A DNA stretch of 64,000 nucleotides from DATDIC01 sp963777625 (GTDB lineage: Bacteria > Pseudomonadota > Alphaproteobacteria > Acetobacterales > Acetobacteraceae). The translations under genes and the position numbers were made by a program. The stretch is taken from assembly GCA_963777625.1 (NCBI GenBank), contig CAVZRO010000026.1, forward strand, positions 62,001-126,000. The letters run 5' to 3'. Position 1 is the first letter of the stretch; the number at the start of each line of letters is the position of its first letter. A model generated the notes under the pieces. It had not been told where the DNA came from. It was given only the letters and a program-made list of their open reading frames with translations, and ran no database searches. Shown here piece after piece: positions 28,201 through 36,976 of this stretch.

Positions 28201-28263
28201 GTCATTCCCGCGAAAGCGGGAATCCACGGCCGCCCGCTAGATTCCCGCTTTCGCGGGAATGAC
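28201..28263. repeat. REP family A pair: two hairpins forming a 24-bp perfect inverted repeat
   Basis: ATTCCCGC-GAAA-GCGGGAAT (28204-28223) and ATTCCCGC-TTTC-GCGGGAAT (28241-28260) face each other, so that 28201-28224 and 28240-28263 are perfect reverse complements around a 15-base spacer. This is the layout of REP pairs in other proteobacteria. It lies between surA and rsmA, the place usually held by pdxA in Alphaproteobacteria. Confidence 0.9.
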
Positions 28264-28281
28264 GGTTGATCCGGTTCTTCC

Positions 28282-29163
28282 ATGACGAGCCCTAAGCCAG
28301 GCTTGGTCAATATCGTACGGGCACCGCTGCGCGAGGTGATCGCGCGGCACGGCCTGGGCGCCCGCCGCTCGCTGGGCCAGCATTTCCTGCTGGACGGCAA
28401 TCTGACCGCCCGCATTGTCCGGGTTGCCGGACCGCTCAGCGGACGCCACGTCATCGAGGTGGGACCCGGTCCTGGCGGCCTGACCCGTGCCCTGCTGGAC
28501 AGCGAAGCCGCAACCGTCACCGCGGTGGAAATCGACCCGCGCGCACTCGCCGCTATGCACGAACTGGCCGGCGAATCCGGCGACCGGCTGCGCGTGGTGG
28601 GGGGCGACGCGCTGGCGCTCGACCTGGCGGCGCTGGTCCGGCCGCCCCGGCAGATCGTCGCCAACCTGCCATACAATATCGCCACCCCCCTGCTGATCGG
28701 CTGGCTGCGCCAGGCCGGCGCATTCGAGCAACTGACGCTGATGTTTCAGCAGGAAGTGGCGGAACGCATCTGCGCCGCGCCCGGCACGGCAGCCTTTGGC
28801 CGCCTGTCCGTGCTCTCGCAGTGGCTGACGGAGGCGCGGCTGGAGTTGCGCATCCCGCCGGCCGCCTTCGTGCCCGCCCCGAAAATCTGGTCGGCGGTGG
28901 TCCGCCTGGTGCCGCGCGCCGTCCAGCCGGGCCCGCACCTGATCCAGACGATGGAGCGGCTGACCGCGGCAGCCTTTGGGCAACGCCGCAAGATGCTGCG
29001 CGCTACGCTGCGCCCGCTGGGTGGCGATGCCTTGCTGGCCGCGGCGGCCATCGACGGCCGCCGGCGTGCCGAGACGCTGGATATCGGCGAATTCGACCGC
29101 CTCGTCCGCCTGCTGGCTGGGCAACCGGCCGTCCATGTTTCGGAGCTTGACGGTCGGGAATAG
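28282..29163 (+). CDS. rsmA: 16S rRNA (adenine1518/1519-N6)-dimethyltransferase
   Basis: A 293-aa KsgA/Dim1 enzyme that dimethylates two adjacent adenines in helix 45 of 16S rRNA. The SAM site is HVIEVGPGPGGLTRALLD. LGQHFLLDGNLTARIV precedes it, and the catalytic motif IV is NLPYNIATPLLIGWL. QQEVAERICAAPGTAAFGRLSV and FGQRRKMLRATLRPL lie in the C-terminal part. The length is normal and all motifs are intact. The ATG at 28282 directly follows the REP pair. Confidence 0.95.
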   Translation: MTSPKPGLVNIVRAPLREVIARHGLGARRSLGQHFLLDGNLTARIVRVAGPLSGRHVIEVGPGPGGLTRALLDSEAATVTAVEIDPRALAAMHELAGESGDRLRVVGGDALALDLAALVRPPRQIVANLPYNIATPLLIGWLRQAGAFEQLTLMFQQEVAERICAAPGTAAFGRLSVLSQWLTEARLELRIPPAAFVPAPKIWSAVVRLVPRAVQPGPHLIQTMERLTAAAFGQRRKMLRATLRPLGGDALLAAAAIDGRRRAETLDIGEFDRLVRLLAGQPAVHVSELDGRE

Positions 29164-29184
29164 GGCCGGCTACCCGGTAGTGCC

Positions 29185-30405
29185 ATGCTGGACATTCGGA
29201 TCGCCACGTCCACGCCGGTGCTGCCGGATCGCCCCATGATCCAGGAGTTCATCGATCTGCTCGGCGCGGATCGGTGGGCCGATCGGGTACGCTCGATCGA
29301 GCGTCGCGGCACGATCGGGCCGCGCGCTGGAAAAGCGATTCTGCAACGACATGCGGTCGAGTGTGCGTTGGAACGGCTGCGCCGGGGAACCCGCACGCCG
29401 ACCGCCGCGGAGCGGCATATCGGGACGCTGGCGATAGAGGCGGTCGCGCTGGCGGAGAGCCTGTCGGCGGCCGGACGAGCACGCTTCATCACCCAACTCA
29501 GGCACGCGCTGGACGACGATCACACGCTGGTGCTGCCGTTCCATGTGCTGCGCACCGCCCTGATGCATCGCACGCGCGGCTTTCAGGTGCATTTCGCCGG
29601 GTGGGAGGATGGTGCGAACTTCGACCTGCTGCTGCGACGGGATAGCGCCGAAGCCGAGCTGGCCTGCGATATCATCTCCGCCGAGGAAGGACGCTCCGTG
29701 CACCGGAGTGCGTGGTTCCATCTGGCCGATCGGATCGATCCCGACTTGCACACCTGGCTGCGGGCGCATCCGGGGCGCTACCTGCTGAAGATGACCTTGC
29801 CCGAGGGATTGCGTGCCGACAACGTGAACGACGTCGCGCTCGCGGACCTGCACGCCCGCATCCGGCGCCTTCTGCAAGAAAGCCGTCGTGCCGACCACGA
29901 TGAAGCGCTGGTGCTGCGCCTGGATCCGCTGTTGCTTGCCGGGGCGCAGGCCGACGACGCCGGCATAGTTTCCCACTTGCGGCGGGAGTTCGGACCGGAA
30001 GCGCAGCTTTCTGTCGTAACCGACGAGCGCGGTGTGTTCGTCGTCGCGGCGCGCGCTGGCCGCGAAGATGCAATCGCCGCTGCCATCCGCCGACGTTTGG
30101 CCGTGGTCGCGCCGAGCCGGCTCAGCGGCACACGGCCGGGCATCCTGGCGATGTTCGTGGACGACGTGGATCGCGCGGAGTGGCGCGGCTTGCGGGAACG
30201 GCTGGAGCTGGAAGGGGAGACACGGCAGTTCCTCACCTTTCCCGAAGCCCGCGCCGTGGTCGCGGTAACCTGCACGTCACGGATGGAACTGTTCGGAATA
30301 ACCGGACCGGATGCGGCTCCGGACGGGGAACTGCGCTTCCGTAATCCGGCGCATCCGGCGGCACGGTCCACCGCATTGGCACCCGCCGTCATATCGTCCT
30401 TGTAA
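29185..30405 (+). CDS. Protein of unknown function with a possible inactive PD-(D/E)XK nuclease-like core
   Basis: A 406-aa protein I cannot name. Residues 1-110 are helical and basic. At residues 128-185, VHFAGWEDGANFDLLLRR, AELACDIISAEEGRSVHR and FHLADRI resemble the core of restriction-endonuclease-fold proteins, where an E-x-E-C-K segment is followed by S-x-D-x-GR-x-xHR. Here the E-x-K catalytic residues read A and D, so catalysis is unlikely if the comparison is right. The second half has two alternating alpha/beta stretches. It lies 21 bases after rsmA and before fzlA. No signal peptide or membrane helix is seen. Confidence 0.55.
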   Translation: MLDIRIATSTPVLPDRPMIQEFIDLLGADRWADRVRSIERRGTIGPRAGKAILQRHAVECALERLRRGTRTPTAAERHIGTLAIEAVALAESLSAAGRARFITQLRHALDDDHTLVLPFHVLRTALMHRTRGFQVHFAGWEDGANFDLLLRRDSAEAELACDIISAEEGRSVHRSAWFHLADRIDPDLHTWLRAHPGRYLLKMTLPEGLRADNVNDVALADLHARIRRLLQESRRADHDEALVLRLDPLLLAGAQADDAGIVSHLRREFGPEAQLSVVTDERGVFVVAARAGREDAIAAAIRRRLAVVAPSRLSGTRPGILAMFVDDVDRAEWRGLRERLELEGETRQFLTFPEARAVVAVTCTSRMELFGITGPDAAPDGELRFRNPAHPAARSTALAPAVISSL

Positions 30406-30461
30406 CGGGAATCGTTCGGCGCACTGGTGCAAGGCGCGGCTTGGTGGGATAAGTACCGGCA

Positions 30462-31130
30462 ATGCGATTCCTGTATCATCTGCCGTTGTCCCCGTTTTCC
30501 CGCAAGATCCGTCTGGTGCTCGCTGAAAAGCGGCTGCCATTCGAGCTGCGCCTGGAAAAAGTGTGGGAACGTCGGCCGGAATATCTGGAGCTGAATCCGG
30601 CCTGCACCGTACCCACGCTGCTGGAGGATAATGGGCTGGCGGTGCCCGACTCGGGCGTGATCTGTGAATATCTGGAAGAAGCCTATCCCGACACGCCGCT
30701 GATGGGCCGTACCCTGGCGGAGCGGGTGGAGATTCGCCGGCTGGTGGCGTGGTACGATGGAAAGTTCGCCGCCGAGGTGACGCAAAATCTGCTGGGCGAG
30801 AAGCAGATGAAGCGGCTGATGGGACGCGGCAACCCGGACGCCACCGCGATGCGCACCGGATACGCCGCGATCAGGCATCACATGCAGTATCTCGGCTGGC
30901 TGAGCGAGACCCGCAAATGGCTGGCGGGCGCGACGATCTCGCTGGCCGATTTCGCCGCCGCGGCGCATCTGTCGGCGCTGGATTACATCGGCGACGTCGA
31001 CTGGACGGTTTCGGGTCCGGCGAAGGAGTGGTACGCCAGGATCAAGTCACGTCCGAGCTTTCGCGGATTGCTGGCGGATCGTGTCGCCGGCGTGACCCCG
31101 CCGGAGCATTACGCGGACCTCGATTTCTGA
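30462..31130 (+). CDS. fzlA: GST-like cell-division protein FzlA
   Basis: A 222-aa glutathione S-transferase-like protein. The thioredoxin-like domain shows FSRKIRLVLAEKRLPFEL, NPACTVPTLLEDNGLAVPDSGVICEYLEE, and the helical domain ends GVTPPEHYADLDF. The C-terminal HYADLDF tail and lack of an obvious glutathione-site pattern match FzlA, an essential FtsZ-binding protein in Caulobacter that acts in constriction (family knowledge). A general GST is the alternative. It follows the unknown gene by 56 bases and precedes acs. Confidence 0.75.
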   Translation: MRFLYHLPLSPFSRKIRLVLAEKRLPFELRLEKVWERRPEYLELNPACTVPTLLEDNGLAVPDSGVICEYLEEAYPDTPLMGRTLAERVEIRRLVAWYDGKFAAEVTQNLLGEKQMKRLMGRGNPDATAMRTGYAAIRHHMQYLGWLSETRKWLAGATISLADFAAAAHLSALDYIGDVDWTVSGPAKEWYARIKSRPSFRGLLADRVAGVTPPEHYADLDF

Positions 31131-31292
31131 GGCGGGGTCTCCCGTTTTCGTGAGAGGTCGTCGCGTATCGCGGGGCCGGCCGGCGTAACGCGGACCAAGG
31201 ACACCTGACGTCTGGCCGCGTCCGCGCCGCGGGCGTATCATCGGCCCCGATAAGGCGCGGATGGCGCCGCTCAGCCAGAGGGAACCGGTCCA

Positions 31293-33239
31293 ATGCCCGA
31301 TACGCACAGCCCGGATCATGTCGTTCCGGTACGCCCGGAAATCGCCGCGCAGGCGCATGTGTCTGAATCCCGCTATCGCGAGATGTACGAGCACGCGGCG
31401 CGTGACCCCGACGGGTTTTGGAAGCACGAGGCGCAACGCATTGCCTGGATCAAGCCGCCGACGCGTATCAAGAATGCAAATTTCGCCGGCTCCGTGTCGA
31501 TCAAATGGTTTGAGGACGGCGTGCTGAACGCGTCGGCATCCTGCCTGGATCGGCATCTTCAGACGCATGCGGATCGTGTCGCGATCATCTGGGAAGGCGA
31601 CGATCCGGCCGTCAGCAAATCGATAAGCTATCGCGAGCTGCACGAGCAGGTGTGCCGTTTTGCCAACGGTCTGCGCTCATTGGGCGTGAAAAAGGGCGAC
31701 CGTGTCACGATCTATCTGCCGATGGTGCCAGAGGCCGCGGTCGCAATGCTGGCCTGCGCGCGCATCGGAGCAGTCCATTCAGTGGTGTTCGGCGGATTTT
31801 CGCCGGACAGCCTGGCAAACCGGATTCAGGATTGCGAGTCGGAAATCCTGATCACCGCAGACGAAGGGCGGCGCGGCGGACGCAAGGTGCCGTTGAAGGC
31901 GAACGCCGATGCGGCCCTGAAATCCTGCCCCGGCGTGAAGCACGTCGTGGTGGTGAAGGTAACCGGTGCAACCGTGCCCACCGTCCGCGGGCGCGACCAC
32001 GATTACGCCGCGCTGTGCGCCGCTGCCTCGCCCGACTGCCCGCCGGAGCCGATGAATGCCGAAGATCCGCTGTTCATTCTGTACACCTCCGGCAGCACCG
32101 GCAAGCCGAAAGGAGCACTGCACACCACGGGTGGCTACATGGTGTGGTCCGCCTTCACGCATGAGCTGGTGTTCGACTACAAGCCTGGCGAAATCTACTG
32201 GTGCACCGCCGATGTCGGCTGGGTGACGGGCCACACCTATATCGTGTACGGCCCGCTGGCGAACGGCGCGACCACGCTGATGTTCGAAGGCATTCCGAAC
32301 TATCCCGACAGCAGCCGCTTCTGGCAGGTGGTGGACAAGCACAAGGTGAACATCTTCTACACCGCGCCCACCGCCATCCGCGCGCTGATGCGCGACGGCG
32401 AGGCGCCGGTGAAGAAAACCTCGCGCCGCTCCTTGCGCATCCTCGGCACGGTGGGCGAGCCGATCAACCCGGAAGCCTGGCTGTGGTACGACCGAGTGGT
32501 GGGCGAGCATCGCTGCCCGATCGTCGATACCTGGTGGCAGACGGAAACCGGCGGCATCATGATCAGCCCGCTGCCGGGAGCAACCGCGCTGAAACCCGGC
32601 TCCGCCACGCTGCCGCTGCCCGGCGTGCGGCCGTTGATCGTAGATGCCGACGGGCACGAGCTGCACGGCCCTTGTGAAGGCAACCTGTGCATGGCCGACG
32701 CCTGGCCCGGCCTGATGCGCACCGTGTTTGGCGACCATGAACGTTTCGTGCAGACCTATTTCTCCACCTACAAAAATCTCTACTTCACCGGCGACGGCGC
32801 CCGGCGCGACGCCGATGGCTATTACTGGATCACCGGCCGCGTCGATGACGTGATCAACGTCTCCGGCCACCGCATGGGCACCGCGGAGGTGGAAAGCGCG
32901 CTGGTAGCACACCCGAAGGTGGCCGAGGCGGCGGTGGTGGGATTCCCGCACGACCTCAAGGGCCAGGGCATCTACGCCTACGTGACGCTGAACCTCGGCG
33001 AAGAACCCAGCGAGCCATTGCGAAAGGAACTGGTCGGCTGGGTGCGCACGCAGATCGGCCCGATCGCCGCCCCCGACGCCATCCAATGGGCCCCTGCCCT
33101 GCCCAAGACCCGCAGCGGCAAGATCATGCGCCGCATCCTGCGCAAGATCGCCGCCAACGAAACCGAAAACCTGGGCGACATATCCACGCTGGCCGACCCC
33201 GCGGTGGTCGCCGAGCTGGTTGCCAACCGGGTACAATAA
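31293..33239 (+). CDS. acs: Acetyl-CoA synthetase
   Basis: A 648-aa AMP-forming acetate-CoA ligase of the ANL superfamily, the standard length for Acs. Visible motifs are YTSGSTGKPKGALHTTGGY (phosphate loop), WWQTETGGIMISPLPG (A5), YYWITGRVDDVINVSGHRMGTAEVE (hinge) and PKTRSGKIMRRILRKI with the C-terminal catalytic lysine that is the usual acetylation switch. It converts acetate, ATP and CoA to acetyl-CoA. An AGAGGGA ribosome site precedes the ATG. The stop lies two bases before the MoxR-type ATPase gene. Confidence 0.96.
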   Translation: MPDTHSPDHVVPVRPEIAAQAHVSESRYREMYEHAARDPDGFWKHEAQRIAWIKPPTRIKNANFAGSVSIKWFEDGVLNASASCLDRHLQTHADRVAIIWEGDDPAVSKSISYRELHEQVCRFANGLRSLGVKKGDRVTIYLPMVPEAAVAMLACARIGAVHSVVFGGFSPDSLANRIQDCESEILITADEGRRGGRKVPLKANADAALKSCPGVKHVVVVKVTGATVPTVRGRDHDYAALCAAASPDCPPEPMNAEDPLFILYTSGSTGKPKGALHTTGGYMVWSAFTHELVFDYKPGEIYWCTADVGWVTGHTYIVYGPLANGATTLMFEGIPNYPDSSRFWQVVDKHKVNIFYTAPTAIRALMRDGEAPVKKTSRRSLRILGTVGEPINPEAWLWYDRVVGEHRCPIVDTWWQTETGGIMISPLPGATALKPGSATLPLPGVRPLIVDADGHELHGPCEGNLCMADAWPGLMRTVFGDHERFVQTYFSTYKNLYFTGDGARRDADGYYWITGRVDDVINVSGHRMGTAEVESALVAHPKVAEAAVVGFPHDLKGQGIYAYVTLNLGEEPSEPLRKELVGWVRTQIGPIAAPDAIQWAPALPKTRSGKIMRRILRKIAANETENLGDISTLADPAVVAELVANRVQ

Positions 33240-33241
33240 GC

Positions 33242-34087
33242 GTGCCCACGTTCACCAGCACCAGCACCTATATCGCTTCCCGCGATCTGGAGGTCGCGGT
33301 GAATGCCGCCGTGACGCTGCAGCGGCCGCTGCTGGTCAAAGGTGAACCGGGCACCGGCAAGACCATGCTGGCGCACGAGGTGGCGGCGGCACTGGGCCAC
33401 CCGCTGATCGAGTGGCACATCAAGTCGACCACCAAGGCGCAGCAGGGGCTGTACGAATACGATGCCGTGTCCCGCCTGCGCGACGGGCAGCTCGGCGATC
33501 CGCGGGTGCATGACATCGGCAACTACATCGTGCGCGGCAAGCTGTGGGACGCGTTCGAGGCACCGGCGCCGGTACTGGTGCTGATCGACGAGATCGACAA
33601 GGCCGATATCGAGTTCCCCAACGATTTGCTGCTGGAACTCGACCGCATGCAGTTCTTCGTCTACGAAACCCGGCGAACCGTGGCGGCGCGGCACCGACCT
33701 GTCGTCATCATCACCTCCAACAACGAAAAAGAGCTGCCGGACGCATTCCTGCGCCGTTGCTTCTTTCACTATATCCGGTTTCCCGATCGGCCGACCATGG
33801 AACGGATCGTGCAGGCGCATTATCCGGATATCAGGCGAGATCTGACGCGGGAGGCATTGAACGTGTTCTTCCAGATCCGCGAAGTCCCCGGCCTGAAGAA
33901 AAAGCCGGCAACATCGGAGCTGCTCGATTGGCTCAAGCTGCTGATGGTTGAAGACTTGCCCGCCGAGGTGCTCCGCAGCAAGGACACCCATGTCGTAATT
34001 CCACCGCTGCACGGCGCCCTGCTCAAAAACGAGCAGGACGTGCACCTGTTCGAACGGATTGCGTTCCTGGCGCGGCGCGGCGGATAG
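33242..34087 (+). CDS. MoxR-family AAA+ ATPase
   Basis: A 281-aa AAA+ ATPase. The Walker A is VKGEPGTGKTMLAHEV near residue 33, the Walker B is VLVLIDEIDKADIEFPNDLLLELD near residue 115, sensor 1 is VVIITSNNEKELPDAFLRRC, with an arginine-finger-like RR following. MoxR ATPases act as chaperones that insert cofactors or mature complexes, usually with a VWA partner, which is encoded next. The GTG at 33242 lies two bases after the acs stop. This sequence is close to the CoxD-like branch, but no carbon monoxide dehydrogenase genes are in the window. Confidence 0.9.
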   Translation: MPTFTSTSTYIASRDLEVAVNAAVTLQRPLLVKGEPGTGKTMLAHEVAAALGHPLIEWHIKSTTKAQQGLYEYDAVSRLRDGQLGDPRVHDIGNYIVRGKLWDAFEAPAPVLVLIDEIDKADIEFPNDLLLELDRMQFFVYETRRTVAARHRPVVIITSNNEKELPDAFLRRCFFHYIRFPDRPTMERIVQAHYPDIRRDLTREALNVFFQIREVPGLKKKPATSELLDWLKLLMVEDLPAEVLRSKDTHVVIPPLHGALLKNEQDVHLFERIAFLARRGG

Positions 34088-34100
34088 GCACTTCGCCGGC

Positions 34101-35279
34101 ATGTTCGCGACCTTTCTGTTGTCGCTGAAACAGGCTGGCCTGCCGGTCTCGGTCACCGAGTACCTGACCTTGATGGGGGCGATGCGCGCCGGTATCGCCG
34201 AATACAGCATCGACGACTTCTACTATCTCAGCCGGGCGACGCTGGTGAAGGATGAACGCCATCTCGACCGGTTCGACCGCGTGTTCGGCGAATGTTTCAA
34301 AGGACTCGAACAGGCCGACGCCGTCAATGCACGTGAACTGCCGGAGGAATGGCTGCGCAAGCTGGCGGAAAAGCTGCTCACCCCGGAGGAAATGTCGCAG
34401 ATCGCTGCCCTGGGCGGGTTCGAGGCGCTGATGGACCGCCTGCGGCAGTTGCTGGAGGAACAAAAGGCGCGGCACCAGGGCGGTGGCAAATGGATCGGCA
34501 CTGCCGGCACCTCGCCGTTCGGCGCGTTCGGCTACAATCCCGCCGGGGTGCGCATCGGCCAGCACGAATCGCGTCACCGCAGCGCCGTCAAGGTCTGGGA
34601 CCGGCGCGACTTCCGCGACCTGGATGGCGACGTCGAGCTCGGCACGCGCAATTTCCGCCTGGCGCTGCGCCGGCTGCGCCGCTTCGCCCGCCAGGGCGCG
34701 CCCACCGAACTGGACATTCCCGACACCATCCGCGCCACCGCCGACAAAGCCGGCATGCTGGACCTGAAGCTGGTGCCGGAGCGGCACAACACGGTGAAGA
34801 TCCTGCTGTTCCTGGATATCGGCGGCTCGATGGACGAGCATGTCCGCATCTGCGAGGAACTGTTCTCGGCCTGCCGCACCGAGTTCAAGCACCTGGAGCA
34901 TTTCTACTTCCACAACTTCCCCTACGAGCGCGTCTGGAAGGACAATCGGCGCCGCCACGATCGCGTGACCGCAACATGGGACGTGCTGCACACGTATGGC
35001 GCGGATTATCGGCTGATCTTCGTCGGCGACGCATCAATGAGCCCGTACGAAATCACCACGCCGGGCGGCAGCGTCGAACACTGGAACGTGGAGTCCGGCC
35101 GCATCTGGCTCGACCGGCTGACATCGCGGTTCCACCGCGCGGCGTGGCTGAACCCAATTCCGGAACGGTCCTGGTCTTATGTGCAATCGATTTCGCTGAC
35201 CCGCCAGCTTATGGAAGGACGGATGTTTCCGCTGACACCGGACGGGATCGACGCGATGGCGCGGGAACTGAGTCGCTAG
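34101..35279 (+). CDS. VWA domain-containing protein, CoxE-like MoxR partner
   Basis: A 392-aa soluble protein. Residues 1-200 are an acidic-basic helical region (FATFLLSLKQAGLPVSVTEYL, RSAVKVWDRRDFRDLDGD). Residues 235-390 are a von Willebrand A domain with the metal site VKILLFLDIGGSMDEHVRICEELFSA (DxGxS) and ADYRLIFVGDASMSPYEI. It should bind the adjacent MoxR ATPase and a client protein, probably adding a metal or cofactor. The ATG at 34101 is the natural start; a 14-residue upstream extension overlaps the ATPase gene. Confidence 0.88.
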   Translation: MFATFLLSLKQAGLPVSVTEYLTLMGAMRAGIAEYSIDDFYYLSRATLVKDERHLDRFDRVFGECFKGLEQADAVNARELPEEWLRKLAEKLLTPEEMSQIAALGGFEALMDRLRQLLEEQKARHQGGGKWIGTAGTSPFGAFGYNPAGVRIGQHESRHRSAVKVWDRRDFRDLDGDVELGTRNFRLALRRLRRFARQGAPTELDIPDTIRATADKAGMLDLKLVPERHNTVKILLFLDIGGSMDEHVRICEELFSACRTEFKHLEHFYFHNFPYERVWKDNRRRHDRVTATWDVLHTYGADYRLIFVGDASMSPYEITTPGGSVEHWNVESGRIWLDRLTSRFHRAAWLNPIPERSWSYVQSISLTRQLMEGRMFPLTPDGIDAMARELSR

Positions 35280-35303
35280 GGATTGTACCGGGAGCAACAA
35301 GCC

Positions 35304-35711
35304 ATGAAGATCAAACGCATCGAACACATCGCCATTGCCGTCGACTCGCTGCGGGAGTTGATCGACCTGTTGCGCGATCAGTTCGGGATTCCGCTGGAAT
35401 ACGAGCAGCAGATCGGCAGCACGCGTCTGGCCATGCTGCCGGTCGGCGAAACCTACCTGGAGCTGCTGGAAGGCACCGGCGCGGACAACAGCGTTCGCAA
35501 ATGGATTGCCGAGAAAGGCACCGGCCTGTTCCATATCTGCTTCGAGGTGGACGATATCGAAGCCGCATTGACGGAGCTGAAAGCGAAAGGCGTGAAGTTG
35601 CGCGACGAAGTGCCGCGGATCGGACATGGTGGGGCGAAGATCGCGTTCATCGATCCTGCCTCCACCGGCAACGTGCTGATCGAGTTGGCGGAACTGCCCG
35701 CCGCGCACTGA
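35304..35711 (+). CDS. mce: Methylmalonyl-CoA epimerase
   Basis: A 135-aa vicinal-oxygen-chelate enzyme that interconverts the two methylmalonyl-CoA epimers in propionate breakdown. It shows IKRIEHIAIAVDSL with the first metal histidine, METL-like TYLELLEG, FHICFEVDDIEAAL with a second metal histidine, and STGNVLIELAEL with the last metal glutamate. The length is normal. The mutase is not in this window. Its place after acs and the MoxR-VWA pair is consistent with acyl-CoA metabolism. Confidence 0.9.
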   Translation: MKIKRIEHIAIAVDSLRELIDLLRDQFGIPLEYEQQIGSTRLAMLPVGETYLELLEGTGADNSVRKWIAEKGTGLFHICFEVDDIEAALTELKAKGVKLRDEVPRIGHGGAKIAFIDPASTGNVLIELAELPAAH

Positions 35712-35719
35712 CCTGCGGA

Positions 35720-36976
35720 TCAGGCCCGCCAGCCACGCATCGGCCAGACCAGCGACGCCGCCGCCGCATTCGCCGGCCAGACAGTGACATAGTTCTTGCC
35801 GTCGAGTTGGGTAATGTAGGTGGCGCCTCCACTGTTCTGCCCGGATGCGTCGAATTTCACACCGCTATAGCCGACGATAAGCTGATCCGGCGTCATGTTC
35901 GTCGCCTGCAGCGCCGCCTGAATTTTTGCCGGAACCGCCGCACCCGCCCGGTTGATCGCGTCGGCCAGCACGAAAAACGCCTGCATGACGCGTCCGCTCG
36001 CATCATCCATGTCGCGCCCGGTCTTCGTCTTGAACAGCGCATTGATCTTTTCGGTCACGCTGCCCGGCTTGCCCGGCGACCACGCACTGCGGTTCAACAC
36101 GCCCTGCGCCAGATCACCGACCGAGGTCACGAAGGACGGATCGGAAAATCCCGCACTGTCGCCGATGATCATCGGCGGCAGCCAGTTCAGCGACTTCATC
36201 GTCTTCATGAACAGAATCGCATCGGAGGTGTAGCTGACGAACAGCACCACGGAGGGATCGGCGTTCTTCAGCGTAAGCACTTCCGACGACATGTCGGGGC
36301 TGTTCGCCGAATAGCGCACGCGGGCCGCGACCGGGATGCCGGATGATTTCGCCGCGGCCTCGATCGCGTCCCCAACCGAGGTGCCGTAGTCGGTGTTCTC
36401 GGCGACGATCGCCACCTTGTCGATCGATTTCCCACCCTGCTTCATCTGCTGGATGAAGCGCATATAGGTCTCGGCGAAATTGGGTGCGATCGGCGTGACC
36501 CGGAAGGTCCATTTGAAGCCGCGCTGGGTGATATTGGCGGCGACCGAGTCGCTCACCACGAATGGCACCCCATAGCGCTCCGCCACGGCCGTCGCGGTCA
36601 GCGCGGTGTTGGACTGGTAGCTGCCGATCAGCGCCGGCACATGGTCTTGCGTGATCAGGCGCAGCGTTTCGGTCTGCGCCAGCGCCGGATCGCCGCGATG
36701 ATCGACGAAGATCGTTTCGATCGCCGCGCCGCCCAGGTTCGGCAGGCCGGCGGTCGCCGCAAGCGGCAGCGGCGCCAGCTCAGGGTGCGCGTTATTGACG
36801 ATCTCCTGCCCGACCTCGATCGCCTGCCGGCATTCCTGGCCCGCACCGGCGGAATTGCCGGTCAGCGGAAACAGCGCACCGATGTGGATCGGTTCGGCGG
36901 CGCGCAGCACTCGCACGTCGCGCAGCAGCGTCAGTGCCGACGCAGTCGCCAGCAGCTCGCGCCGTTTCACGATCAT
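35720..36976 (-). CDS. Branched-chain amino acid-type ABC substrate-binding protein (Leu/Ile/Val-like)
   Basis: A 418-aa periplasmic binding protein of type I fold. A signal-like N-terminus (VKRRELLATASALTLLRD) with a twin-arginine-like KRRELL precedes IHIGALFPLTGNSAGAGQECRQAIEVG, the typical start of LivK-family proteins. PALIGSYQSNTALTATAVAERYGVPFVVSDS and VAIVAENTDYGTSVGDAI follow. Its ATG overlaps the HyuB stop (TAATG), so it is translated with hydantoinase locus 2 and probably delivers that enzyme's substrate. The permease and ATPase genes are not next to it; they may lie elsewhere. Confidence 0.88.
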   Translation of the reverse strand: MIVKRRELLATASALTLLRDVRVLRAAEPIHIGALFPLTGNSAGAGQECRQAIEVGQEIVNNAHPELAPLPLAATAGLPNLGGAAIETIFVDHRGDPALAQTETLRLITQDHVPALIGSYQSNTALTATAVAERYGVPFVVSDSVAANITQRGFKWTFRVTPIAPNFAETYMRFIQQMKQGGKSIDKVAIVAENTDYGTSVGDAIEAAAKSSGIPVAARVRYSANSPDMSSEVLTLKNADPSVVLFVSYTSDAILFMKTMKSLNWLPPMIIGDSAGFSDPSFVTSVGDLAQGVLNRSAWSPGKPGSVTEKINALFKTKTGRDMDDASGRVMQAFFVLADAINRAGAAVPAKIQAALQATNMTPDQLIVGYSGVKFDASGQNSGGATYITQLDGKNYVTVWPANAAAASLVWPMRGWRA

